Assembly (NCBI GenBank): GCA_904066235.2 | Contig: CAJFCV020000005.1 | Location: forward strand, 12,023,501 to 12,087,500 | DNA from: Bursaphelenchus xylophilus | Lineage: Eukaryota > Nematoda > Chromadorea > Rhabditida > Aphelenchoididae | Length of the DNA: 64,000 bases | Direction of reading: 5' to 3' | Part shown: one piece after another, positions 22,705 to 32,700 of the stretch | Layout of the letters: each line of letters begins with the position of its first letter | Position numbering within the stretch: the stretch's first letter is position 1 | Position numbers and translations under genes: made by a program | Notes under the pieces: generated by a model | Databases searched by the model: none | What the model saw: the letters and a program-made list of their open reading frames with translations, nothing else | Told to the model about the DNA's origin: nothing

Positions 22705-23523
22705 CTAGAGGTGGCAATCGGGCTGGGCCGGCCCGGCCCGGCCGGGCCCGGTGATTGGCCGGGCCGGGCCGGGCCTGAGCAGATTTGAAAAGGCCCCGGG
22801 CCGGCCTGACCGCTTCGGCCCGTCGGCCGGGCCGTGACTTTCGGCCCGGCCCGGCCCGGAAGGTGGATAAGTTAAAAAAAATTTAATACTAAACCAGCAA
22901 AATAAAGCACAGATGCATTTCAGAATTGAGGATGGATATTAGATTAAACCTTTTTGACTTATATGCTGTTTTACTACCTTTTAAAACTCTTTAAAATCCC
23001 TGATTATGTATATGTAAAATCCCAGACACATATGCAAGGGTCGGGCAAAAATATTCGAATTTTTTGATGATAAACTTAAACATTTCACCGTAACTTTGAT
23101 GCCTTGATGTAAATGAAAGTGTTTAAACAGTTTTTTATTTAACATGCAGCCTTCTAACGTCCATGTTTTTACATACCTAACTTCCTATAGGATTTAAAAA
23201 TTCGGCACAATACAACTTTTTTGCTAGGTTTTAGCTACCACTTCGGCGGTTCTAGTCATCCGACCAGACGTTTTAATTTCACTCATACACACGTAAAAAC
23301 CTTCTGGAAAGCATAAGAACTTCCTGTAGAAAGTTCAAAGACATTTATCCAACCTTTTTGTACATATTAGCGGGCCAAACAGGGCCGGGCCGGGCCGGCC
23401 TGGGCTTTCACCGGGCCGGGCCGGGCCTGAGCAAATTTGAAAAAGCCCTGGGCCGGCCTGGTCACTTCGGCCCACGGGCCGGGCCGCAAAAATCGGCCCG
23501 GCCCGGCCCGATTGCCACCTCTA
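22705..23523. mobile_element. hAT-like GC-rich element 2 (819 bp)
   Basis: Ends TAGAGGTGGCAATCGGGC and GCCCGATTGCCACCTCTA, flanked by the 8-bp direct repeat ATACATGA (22697-22704 and 23524-23531). GGCCGGGCC-rich inverted arms of about 150 bp surround an AT-rich centre without coding capacity. The TAGAGGTGGC end and 8-bp duplication point to a non-autonomous hAT element. Confidence 0.85.
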
Positions 23524-23708
23524 ATACATGAAGACCATAAAAACCATTTCCTACGATCCTTTTCTACATGTAAGCTTGGGGTAAATACATATTGAAAAGA
23601 GTACTCAACAAAATAATTTTTGTTTAGCCTCGAAGTTGTAAGAAACATCCCAAAAAATTAAGACTCATTCTTCATTCCGCCGAATATTGCAGAAAATATA
23701 AAAACGTT

Positions 23709-25962
23709 TCAAACCGGTGATTTCCCGCATGGGAATGGAAACGACACCCTTCCCTGTCGTTGAACAGGGCCCTCCCAAGATTCTTGCAACCGCCTGAAGT
23801 GACTATTCATGTCCTCACTGTTCACGACTCGACTGTTCTCGATTCGAACCTGGTGTTCGGACGCTCGGATCATCCGACTCCTCCGACGGCACAGGTTGGC
23901 CAAGTGCCGGCGCAGGCTCGGGCTCCCGTACAGTAGGAACGCGGGGAACGCGAAGACGTAGAACGCATGCGAAAGATCGTACATGTTGCAGAAAGCTCGC
24001 CAACTCGACTTCTGCGTCTTCTTAAAGGAGATGTAGGCAAAAACTAGGAAAGTTTTCTCAACAACGCTCATTGCAACGTAAAAGTAGACCCAATACCGGA
24101 ACATGAACAGTGTCTTAATGTTCTCCGAGATTTGATAACGAGTTGACAGGTTGGCTGTCGATGTGGGATACGCTTTTTGCATCTTTATCCAGTGCCGGGT
24201 TAATCCGAGTGCCTGAAATTGAGAAGGGAGGGTGATTTCCAAGTGAAGGCTTTCTAGTGCGACGTTCAGATTTTCCATAAACTTTACACATGCGCTAGGC
24301 ATGGGACACATATAATTAGTGAACGTTTTAGCTCGCGCTTTGCCGACACGTGGCAATCGGATGCTCTCACCCGGCCGAACTGAGGTAATTTTGATAAGCC
24401 CCCGGTACCGGCAGGTAGCCAGCTCTAGCTTAGGCGAGTCGTCGCGATGATGGCTGATCCCATTATTTCCCCGACAGACTGATAAAGGTGGCTAAACTTA
24501 CGCATAGGTGAATAATGAACCCGGCGATACTCGACACTACCGGCGCTGAAATTTGAACGCATCAGCTCGCCTCGTCATTAGGACTTACATACGACGTAGA
24601 GCAGGAACGCAATGAAAATCCACTGAAAACATTATTGGGTTAACATCGCTTTTTAAGTTAAGCGTTCACAAGTAGAACAGAGCCTTACCCATACCACCAA
24701 TATGCTTATGCCGATGGAGATCGGCGCCTTCTCGTATCTTTCAGGGAAACGGACGGCTAGCATTCGCTCCCACAACAAGTTGAGGAAACTGAGTTGTACC
24801 TGAATTATGAAAAGCGGCCGGTAAAATTGAATGGTGTCGATCGTGGCTACCGATAGCAGGGTGCTCTTTGACAGGACATTCGTGACAACCACGAACCGGC
24901 AAATCATCTAGAATTGCAGTGGCCTTATGCATAGTAAGATATCCGTCTACTGTTTACAGATATGTGTACAGGGTGCGGCAATTTTTCGGCCGGATTTGAA
25001 TTGGCTATAACTTTTTTAGTTTTTATCCGAATGATAAAATTCTTTTTTTCCCTGAATCCTCAGACAACCCCATTTTGTTTAATACCAAATATGTTACATA
25101 TACAGGGACCTAGTTCATAGTTATTGGCATTTCGGTCGTTTTCTCTGCTTTTTCGGCATGTGTGAAAATCGCCAGAAAAAATGACTTTTTTTACGAATTT
25201 TGTCGTAAAAAGTTTCATGCCTGTTCATGCCATGGAGAATACCGTTTCCACAAAAAATCAGCTATCTCCGCAGAAAACTAGCGAATATATAGCCAAAAAG
25301 TTTTTCTGTGTGACCACTCATGTGCCCTCCTGACCGCAAAGAATCGTTGAATATCTTGGTCGCCCCTGAAAGGTGCGGGCTGAAACTTTCAGGAATTGAT
25401 GTGCGGCTTATGTCTGGCCCATGTGCAAAATTTAAAGTAAATCTGAGAGTCGCACTAGGGGTAATTCCATTGTCAGCTATGAAAATTAGAGCTTTTTCTT
25501 TGTCTCGAATTTTTACTGTAGTCTAATGAACGGGTATAACATATTTGGTATTAAACAAAATGGGGTTGTCTATTGATTCAGGGAAAAAAAGAATTTTAAC
25601 ATTCGGATAAAAACTAAAAAAGTTATGGCCAATTAAAATCCGGCCGAAAAATTGCCGCACCCTGTATATCACTCTGTCGGGAAAATAATTATTTTCCCGA
25701 CAGGCTGGCAGCTTACCTCCACGACCCCACTGAATATGTCGTTCAACATGATCAGCCGTATGTTGGGATGGAAGGTCTGCGTCCGATAGATGCATATCGC
25801 AATAATCAGACTAATCGGTACCGAGGCAAACTCGAGCAACAACTCAGTGGAATACAGCGCTATTCGGAAGCCGGGATCGTCGTCCGGTTCCGAGAGCCAT
25901 TGTCGAAAATAATAGGTATGATTTCTCCGTTCCTCGGTTAGAAAAAATTCCGGTAAGGGCAT
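23709..25962 (-). CDS. sre-like chemoreceptor E
   Basis: Predicted 348-residue sre-type receptor, tandem duplicate of F. Exons: 25962-25717, 24907-24689, 24622-24589, 24545-24502 and 24212-23709, identical in length to those of F. Exon 1 (residues 1-82) encodes MPLPEFF, QWLSEPDDDPGF, a helix and TFHPNIRLIM. Exon 2 encodes PERYEKAPI. Exons 3 and 4 encode WIFIAFLLYV and PVVSSIAGFIIHL. Exon 5 encodes LSTRYQISENIKTL, YWVYFYVAMS, YDLSHAFYVFAFP and FRRLQESWEGP with a 19-residue extension absent from B and C. The ATG at 25962 was chosen because F starts at the same place; upstream in-frame starts are TTG. Intron 1 carries an F element and a collapsed MITE. No disabling change seen. Confidence 0.88.
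24372..24484. mobile_element. MITE-B right part in intron 4 of receptor E
   Basis: Decayed B interior with right terminus CATTATTTCCCCGACAGACT then GATA, 17 bases from the exon 4 donor. Gene F has a B copy at the equivalent place. Confidence 0.6.
24967..25666. mobile_element. F element, 700 bp, in intron 1 of receptor E
   Basis: Ends TACAGGGTGCGGCAATTTTT and GAAAAATTGCCGCACCCTGT, same family as 17624-20104. The centre holds a MITE-E-like piece (about 25100-25465, ending ATCTGAGAGTCGCACTAGGG). Gene F lacks it, so it inserted after the duplication or was lost from F. Confidence 0.8.
25674..25703. mobile_element. MITE reduced to its two fused termini
   Basis: A perfect 30-bp palindrome: CTGTCGGGAAAATAA joined directly to its complement, with no interior. 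It lies 13 bases from the exon 1 donor of receptor E. The duplicate gene F has a complete MITE-A at the matching place (28678-28832). Confidence 0.9.
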
Positions 25963-26228
25963 CGGGCGAACGTCAGCAAACCCGATTAAGGCCAAATTGA
26001 GCAAGCTCGCTTCTGCACTCGTTGTTTGATTTTTTATTCAATGCAGGTGTAAACACAAAGTTCTCATATGCGCGAAACTTCTCTACAGTTTTCGGGAGGA
26101 ATATGAGGAAAAAAATTTTTGGGCACGTTCTACGGTCAAAGTGCGGACCACATTTGGCACGAAAAGGAAAACAACTAGAGAAGCGGGTTCAATAAATGGC
26201 ACAAGGTTGCGTTATATCTGTAAACAGC

Positions 26229-26425
26229 TATCAGTCATGTCGGGAAAGTAAACAGCACAATGTCACTGCGTCGATCACGTCGCCGAACCCTGAAGCAATT
26301 TGATTTTGCCATGACACAATTCATTTTTTTGAGACAGTGTCCATGCACTAAAAAAAGAATAACGAGCACATTGTTGCTGCGCCGATCGGGTCGCTGAAGC
26401 GAAAGGGAATTGTCTTTGGTTCGAA
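26229..26425. mobile_element. two broken MITE-A copies in tandem
   Basis: Left end ATGTCGGGAAAGTAAACAGC with A interior to about 26330, then a second A-type left part from about 26355 (AAGAATAACGAGCACATTGT). Neither has a right terminus. Confidence 0.55.
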
Positions 26426-26664
26426 ATTTATATTGCAATATAGCTAAAAGCCTATTCTACCTTTGGCACAACAACCGTCACAAAATACCAACATTTGGTT
26501 GGCTATCGGAAAAGAAACGGGCAATCTATGTAGACATAAAATCGGACGGGACAGCCTGCTCTTGGTAAAAATTCTTTTTTTGGACAAATTCCATGTTGTC
26601 TTCATTCAGAAAATGTATAATACCTTGAACATTGGCGAAAAACAAAAAACTTCTCGAGCAGGAA
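26426..26664. other. intergenic spacer
   Basis: No gene or repeat recognised between the broken MITE pair and the MITE-B copy. Confidence 0.35.
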
Positions 26665-26823
26665 TATCAGTCTGTCGGAAAAATAACGGCGGATCGTCGT
26701 ATCAAAATGTCTCGCCTCGCCGCTATCGCGCACCAAATCCCAAGCCGCGGCTTGCAGTCGCAGAGCGATGATGGGCGATTCCGAGGCGCGACGATCCGCC
26801 GTTATTTTCCCGACAGACCGATA
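26665..26823. mobile_element. MITE-B, complete
   Basis: TATCAGTCTGTCGGAAAAAT and ATTTTCCCGACAGACCGATA, with full B interior including GGCGGATCGTCG and its inverted match. Confidence 0.85.
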
Positions 26824-27049
26824 TAAAATGGGTCAACTGTTCCCCCAAAAAGCTAACTCTGCACCGAAGCCTTAAGTCAACACCGAATTCCTTAATTTGG
26901 TGCACACTTTAAAATTTTTGGAATTGGGTGCCGAGTTAAAAATCGGGGTCTTAAGTTGACGCCAATTTTTCGATGTGGGCGTCGACTTTTTTGTGCACCG
27001 AAAACCGCGATTTGGGAGGAAAAATTTTTAAACGCTTATATGACCACCT

Positions 27050-27190
27050 TTATATGTAAGCTTGGGGTAAACACAGATTGATAAGAGTAGTCAACAAAAC
27101 AATTTTTGTTTAGTCTCGAAGTTGCAAGAAATATCCCCAACAAAATGCTGTAAAAATCTCATTTTTCATTCCGTCTAACATCACAGAAAA
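27050..27190. repeat. 3' flank shared by receptors E and F
   Basis: GTAAGCTTGGGGTAAACACA and following bases match 23566-23700 with scattered substitutions. It marks the downstream edge of the duplicated unit. The upstream edge is GTTTGATTTTTTATTCAATG, at 26023 and 29140. Confidence 0.75.
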
Positions 27191-27196
27191 TACTAG

Positions 27197-27388
27197 TCCT
27201 TCCGGAAAGTCGGCGGACTGATTTTTGGGGTTTGCACTGTGCGAAAAAAGTCAGGGTGCGAGCGACATCCCAAAAAAGCCTATTGCACGGTGCAAAAGGC
27301 ATGAAATTGCACAGTGCAAAGTGAACTTTCATTTTCGCAGAGTGCATGTCGCCGATTTCTGTCCGGCGACTTTTCGGACGGACTAGTA
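27197..27388. repeat. hairpin element, C-related
   Basis: Inverted ends TACTAGTCCTTCCGGAAAGT and GACTTTTCGGACGGACTAGT, with GTTTGCACTGTGCGAAA and TTGCACAGTGCAAA motifs inside. Confidence 0.65.
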
Positions 27389-27400
27389 AATAAATACGTT

Positions 27401-29084
27401 TCAAACCGATGATTTCCCGCGTGAAAATGGAAGCGACACCCGTCTTTGCCGTTGAACAGGGCCCTCCCAAGAATCTTGCAGCCGCCTGAAGTGACTGTTC
27501 ATGTCCTCACTGTTCACCAACCGACTGTTCTCGATTCGAACCTGCTTCTCGGACGCTCGGATCATCCGACTCCTCCGACCGCACAGGTTGGCCAAGTGCC
27601 GGCGCAAGCTCGAGCTCCCGTACAGGAGGAAAGCGGGAAAAGCAAAGACGTAGAAGGCATGCGAGAGGTCGTACAGGTTGCAGAAAACGTGCCAAATTCC
27701 CTTCTGGGTCTTCAAAAAGCAGATGTAGGCAGAAAGCAAGAAGATTTTCTCAATAACGCTCATTGCAACGTAGAAGTAGACCCAATACCGGAACATCAGC
27801 AGTGTCTTGATATTCTCTGAGATTTGATAACGGGTCGACAGGTTGGCTGTCGATTTCGGGTATGCTCTTTGCATCTTTATCCAGTGTCGAGTCAATCCGA
27901 GTGCCTGAAATTGAAAAAGGACGGTGATTTATTAGTCTGTCGGGAAAGTAGTGGCGGATCGTCGCAGCAAAAAATCGGGCCCACGCTGTCAAGCAAGTTG
28001 AATTTTCAGATCAACAAAAGAAATTTATCACAATTTTATTAAAGCAAGGGCTTTCAGCCGACTGGGCCGGGCCTGAGCTTATTTGAAAAGCCACGTTTAA
28101 CTGCGGCATGCCGTAGGCAACGCGATAATAGGCGATTCCAAGGCGCGACAACCGGTCACTATTTTCCCGGAAGACTGATAAAAGTGTCTAAACTTACGCA
28201 TATGTGAACAATGAACCCGAGCGCACCCGATATCACCGGAGCTGAAATTTTAACGCGTCAGACTCCTCGCCATCAGAACTTACATACGACGTAGATAAGG
28301 AACGCAATGAAAATCCACTGAAAACATTGGGTTAACATCGCTTTTTAGGTTAAGCAATCACGTATATGTAATATTATATTAGAACATAGCGAACTCTTAC
28401 CCATACGATCAATATGCAGATGCCAATGGAAATCGGGGCCTTCTCGTATCTTTCGGGGAAACGGACGGCTAGCATTCGCTCCCACAACAAGTTGAGGAAA
28501 CTGAACTGCACTTGATATATGAAAAGCGGGCGATAATATTGAATGGTGTCGATTGTGGCTACCGATAAAAGGGTGCTCTTTGACAGGAAATTTGCGACAA
28601 CCGCGAACCGGCAAATCATCTGAAATAGCGGTGGCTTTATGTCAGATCTTCTTCTACTGTTGACAAATACATAATACATATCGGTTTGTCGGGAAAATAA
28701 TGAACACTCTGTCGCATCGAAAATCGCATTGCCGCCGAGAAAATGAATCGTGTCGCGGGAAAATCAAATTGGTTTTTGTATCACGAAAAGTAATGCCTTC
28801 GCAGTGCTCACTATTTTCCCGACAGACTAATAACTCACCTCCACAACCCCACTGAAGATGTCGTTTAGCATGATTAACCGTATATTAGGATGGAAAGTCT
28901 GCGTGCGATATATGCATATTGCAATAACCAGACCAATCGGTACCGAGGCAAACTCGAACAACAACTCGGTGGAATACAGCGCTATCCGGAAGCCGGGATC
29001 GTCATCAGGTTCTGAGAGCCATTGGCGAAGATAAAAGGTCCGATTTCTTCTCTCTTCGCTTTCAATAAAATCCGGCAAGCGCAT
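27401..29084 (-). CDS. sre-like chemoreceptor F
   Basis: Predicted 348-residue sre-type receptor and close paralogue of E. Exons: 29084-28839, 28619-28401, 28317-28284, 28241-28198 and 27904-27401. Residues 1-82 hold MRLPDFIES, QWLSEPDDDPGF and TFHPNIRLIM. Exon 2 encodes YRPLFIYQVQFSFLNLLWER and PERYEKAPI. Exons 3-4 encode WIFIAFLIYVV and PVISGALGFIVHI. Exon 5 (182-348) encodes LSTRYQISENIKTL, YWVYFYVAMS, YDLSHAFYVFAFP and FRRLQDSWEGP. All phases hold. Duplication covers both flanks as well as the gene. Introns 1 and 4 contain MITEs ending 6 and 17 bases from donors. Substitutions between E and F are mostly conservative, suggesting both are still selected, though this was judged by eye. Confidence 0.88.
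27930..28180. mobile_element. MITE-B in intron 4 of receptor F, with GC-rich insert
   Basis: Left TTAGTCTGTCGGGAAAGTAG, right CACTATTTTCCCGGAAGACT then GATA. Near 28060 is ACTGGGCCGGGCCTGAGC, a piece like the hAT-like element 2 interior. Confidence 0.7.
28678..28832. mobile_element. MITE-A in intron 1 of receptor F
   Basis: Left ATCGGTTTGTCGGGAAAATA, right CTCACTATTTTCCCGACAGA then CTAATA. The right end is 6 bases from the exon 1 donor. Confidence 0.85.
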
Positions 29085-29336
29085 TGGGGTAGCGTCAGAC
29101 GGTTAATGCCAAGTGAGTAAGCTTCCTGCTGGATTCGTTGTTTGATTTTTTATTCAATGCAGGTGTAAATACAAAATTTTCATGTTTGTGAAATTACTCT
29201 ACAGGTTGGGAATATGAAAAAAAAACATCTTTTGGCCACATTCTGCGGTCAAAGTGCGGGCAATATTTGGGATTAATGAAGAAAAAAGTTCATGAACCTG
29301 ACTGACGCAAGACTTCGTTATATGTATAAACAACTA

Positions 29337-29490
29337 TTGTTTGTTGGGGAAATAATGAGCAAAATGTCGCTGCGCCGATCGTGTCGCTGAATTGAAAGGA
29401 AATTTGATTTTGCCGCGACACAATTCATTTTCTCGGAGACGATGCGATTTTCGGTGCGACGGAGTGCTCATCCTTTTTCTGGCAAAGCAG
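29337..29490. mobile_element. MITE-A, right end decayed
   Basis: Left TTGTTGGGGAAATAATGAGC and complete A interior to GGAGTGCTCATCCTTTTTCT. Confidence 0.7.
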
Positions 29491-29555
29491 TTGTCTGTGA
29501 GTTCTTCCGCTTCTGGAGACCGCAGCAAACTCCTGTAAGCTTAAACACTTCCGTA

Positions 29556-29660
29556 TGCTGTCGGGAAAATAATGAGCACTCTGTCGCATCGAGACTCGCA
29601 TCGCTGCAGAGAAAATGAATTGTGCCTCGAAAAATCAAGTTGCTTTTCAAAACATCTTGA
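29556..29660. mobile_element. MITE-A left half
   Basis: CTGTCGGGAAAATAATGAGC, CTGTCGCATCGAGACTCGCA and GAAAATGAATTGTGCC. No right terminus. Confidence 0.65.
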
Positions 29661-30201
29661 CTACGGATATGCACCGATCTGCAGGGTACAGTAATAAAAT
29701 CTCGTTTTCTCCATCTTCACTCGCCTACATGGCGCCTCCTGCACCCCCACATTTCAACTCCTCACGTATCGAATGCGTCCCGCGTCAATGTCGGACCGGA
29801 TGACAAGCGATGTCTCCGGAGACCCGTTGCGAGCTGTCAAGATGCCATCGTTCACATTTTTTTCGCCCCCCAAATTTATCTTCCTTTAATCATCTTTTTC
29901 GGCAATAAATGCCACAATGTCGATGGGAATGTAGAACAAATTCAAATTCGTTTGGAACGGAAGCGTTTTTTTGCGGAACGGTTTTGACATTTCCGCTCAA
30001 CGGCGGCTGCTTCCGCATACATTTTGCGCTTCTGACGCCTCCGGGCTTGTTAGCCACGCTTTGATTTTGGGATCGGATGTCATTGTGAGATGTAGGCTTT
30101 GCGTGACAATTTATGGGTTGTTTGTTGTGTGGTAAAATCTGTGTACTCGTTAGGGGCCGTTGATTTGCTCAAAGCTTCTCTGCATTCTGACGTCATGTGT
30201 A
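29661..30201. other. intergenic, no supported gene
   Basis: Not AT-poor, not repetitive. On the minus strand an open frame of 66 codons (30083-29886) is broken by one in-frame TGA. Nothing else suggests coding. Confidence 0.35.
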
Positions 30202-30320
30202 TCTGTTTGCCGGGAAAAGAATGAGCGCAATGTCGCATTGAAAATCGCATCGCCGTCGATAAAATTCAGTTTTGTCGCAAAAAAATGAAATCGGACATGA
30301 GTAATTTTCCCGACGGAGTT
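30202..30320. mobile_element. short MITE-A
   Basis: Left TGCCGGGAAAAGAATGAGCG, right AGTAATTTTCCCGACGGAGT. The interior is shortened. Confidence 0.6.
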
Positions 30321-30321
30321 T

Positions 30322-30623
30322 TAGTATCTTCATAAAGTGCATGGACACTTGCTCTCTTCGCACAGTGCATTTTGAGCGTTTTCCCACGCTTGTCGCCAGC
30401 ACAGTGCATTTTTCTCTTTTCGCACAGTGCAAACCACAAAAAGTCCATTTGCACAGTGCAAATTCGACATCAAAACCGCGACGGCGCAGCTGAAAAAAGC
30501 TGACATCGCTGCGATATCTCAAATGCACAGTGCGAAACCAAGAGAAAAAGGTGAAATGCACGGTGCAAAATAGGGTCTTTTTGTGCACAGTGCGGACCGC
30601 GACAAATGTCCATGCACTTTATT
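30322..30623. repeat. hairpin family C element
   Basis: Inverted ends TCATAAAGTGCATGGACACT and AATGTCCATGCACTTTAT, with many CACAGTGCA/TGCACTGTG motifs inside. It ends where the next MITE begins. Confidence 0.8.
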
Positions 30624-30771
30624 AGTCTGTCGGGAAAATAATGTGGATTAGTCGTGCCTTGAAAATTGTCCATCATCGATTTGCGACGCCTGGCCGGGGC
30701 TGGAAGTTTGGTGCTTTATGCAAAAATTGTGCTGCGACAGATCCATATTATTTTCCCGACAGGCTGATTAT
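30624..30771. mobile_element. MITE-B variant with GTGGATT ends
   Basis: Left AGTCTGTCGGGAAAATAATG then TGGATTAG, right ATATTATTTTCCCGACAGGC then TGATTA. Confidence 0.75.
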
Positions 30772-31186
30772 AGATATTTTTGCTGCGATCAAAGTCAATT
30801 TTAGAGAGATGAGAAATAAAACCCCCTTACTTTTTCCTACATTTTGCGTACATTTTTTGACATCCCGAGAACGCAGAACAGAGTAAAAAGTGTCTTCTCG
30901 CTTTGGAGCCATGCTCAAATTTTACATAGATTATTAGGTTGACCAGATTTGGGAATTTGACCGCTCAACCGCGGTTAATTGGCTGCGAAAGTTGAGGACG
31001 TTTTGATAAATCATCAATATCGTATTCTTGATTTTACTGTGATAAATCGAAAATTTGAAATGAAGTGAAAAGAACAAACAAGTAAAGATAAAAAAGTTTG
31101 GGTTTTAAAAGCAAAATAGCTCGAAAAATCGACTACTGAAAATTAAAAATGCGGTTCGATAATTACCATTTGTTATATACTACTAG

Positions 31187-31342
31187 TATCAGTTTGTCGG
31201 GAAAGTAATGAGCGAAATGTCGCTGCGCCAATAGCGTCGCTGAAATGAAAAGCAATTTGATTTTGCCGCGACACAATTCATTTTTCGGCGATGCGATTTT
31301 CGATGCGACAGAATGCTCGTTATTTTCCCGACAGGCTGGCAG
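31187..31342. mobile_element. MITE-A
   Basis: TATCAGTTTGTCGGGAAAGT to TTATTTTCCCGACAGGCTGG, full A interior. Confidence 0.85.
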
Positions 31343-31392
31343 TCCGTTCTGACAGTAGCTGGAGTGAGTTTTTCGACATTCACTAGTCAAAA

Positions 31393-31560
31393 TATCAGTC
31401 TGTCGGGAAAATAAGGGCGGATCGTCGCGCCTCGGAATCCCCCATAATCGCTTCGCGACGGCTGCCGAAGCTGGAGGTTTACTGCGCGACAGAACCCTTT
31501 TTTGACGAGGAGAAACATTTTGCTTCGACGATTAGCCGTTATTTTCCCGACAAACTGATA
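31393..31560. mobile_element. MITE-B
   Basis: TATCAGTCTGTCGGGAAAAT to ATTTTCCCGACAAACTGATA, full B interior. Confidence 0.85.
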
Positions 31561-31663
31561 GTCAGAGTGCAAGAGACAATCTAAAAAAGAAAAACGGTAC
31601 AAAAAGCAACAAATTGTACTGTACAACGTCGCAGAAAAAAATCCAACGACTTTATGAACGGGC

Positions 31664-31806
31664 TCTCAGTCTGTCGGGAAAATAATGAGCACTCTGTCGC
31701 ATCGAAACGCCGCCGAGAAAATGAGTTGTGTGGCGGCAAAATCAAATTTTCTTTTCACTTCAACGATGCAACTACATTCCGCTCATTATTTTCCCGACAC
31801 ACATTC
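31664..31806. mobile_element. MITE-A
   Basis: CAGTCTGTCGGGAAAATAAT to CTCATTATTTTCCCGACACA. Confidence 0.8.
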
Positions 31807-31915
31807 CTATATCGTCATAACATCATAGCTCGTCATACAAACCCCAAAACAGTGTTTTCTTTTTGTTCCAACTTTGCCTGATTGAATCCAAATTTAGACG
31901 CCTTTGTCTCTGTGA

Positions 31916-32173
31916 ATGGCCGTTTCGCCGCGCTGCCGCTTCCGATGTGAGATTGCGTACCCGAAAACGTAAGTCAATTTGGGTTTGTTATCCAATTTCA
32001 ATACATCATTTTACAAGTGCGCGGAAATGTTGTTTTTTTTTTTATGTTCTTTCCGTTTTGGAACCGAGGATGTTGCCATAGTTTTCAGAAGTCGTGGGGG
32101 CTCTTTTGAATGTTTATGTCACGATTTCTTTATGCGAAATTTATGGGACACACAGTATCATGGCCAATTTTAG
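31916..32173 (+). CDS. possible two-exon small ORF (45 codons), weak
   Basis: Exon 31916-31969 begins ATGGCCGTTTCGCCG and ends at a GTAAGT donor. After a 117-bp intron ending TTTTCAG, exon 32087-32173 continues in phase to a TAG. The join reads MAVSPRC...YPKT then SRGGSFECLC...YHGQF. The stop falls at the border of the C element starting at 32171, so the natural 3' end may have been cut off by that insertion. No family is recognised. Splice signals and phase are the only support, and chance cannot be excluded. Confidence 0.25.
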
Positions 32174-32475
32174 TATTTTCATAAAGTGCGTGGACATTTT
32201 TTAGCTGGCCAACTCAGGGCATAAAACAGGCTCATTTTGCACCGTGCATTTCAACTTTTTTTCTTCTTGTCTTTTGCACTGTGCATTTGAAATTTCGCCG
32301 CGACAAAAGTAAGTTTTGACCTCGTCGCTGAATCTGCACAGTGCAAACAGCTTTTTTGAAGTTTGCACTGTGCGAAAGGAGGGAAATGCACCGTGCATTA
32401 TCGACAGATGTGGGAAAAAGTTCAAAATGCACTGTGCGAAAGAGAACAAATGTCCATGCACTTTATGAAAATAAC
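32171..32475. repeat. hairpin family C element
   Basis: Inverted ends TAGTATTTTCATAAAGTGCG and TGCACTTTATGAAAATAAC, internal CACCGTGCATTT and AAATGCACTGTGCG motifs. Confidence 0.85.
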
Positions 32476-32547
32476 AATAACACGCGTTTAGTCATGCCAT
32501 TCCTAATCAACCTGATTTGCACTTCAACCTTCTACGTAAAATTTTAC

Positions 32548-32700
32548 ACCATTCTGTTGGGAAAATAATGAGCAAAATGTCGCCGATGACGTCACTTAAA
32601 CCAAAAGCAATCTGATTTTGCCGCGGCACAATTCATTTTCTCAGCGGCGATGCGATTTTCGATGCGACAGAGGGCTCACTATTTTCCCGACAGACTAATA
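32548..32700. mobile_element. MITE-A
   Basis: TTCTGTTGGGAAAATAATGA to CTCACTATTTTCCCGACAGA then CTAATA. Confidence 0.85.

Noticed and set aside
29886..30083. 66-codon minus-strand frame with one internal TGA
   Set aside because: Only mildly protein-like (IPIDIVAFIAEKDD end); a single-stop frame this short is common by chance and no family was recognised.
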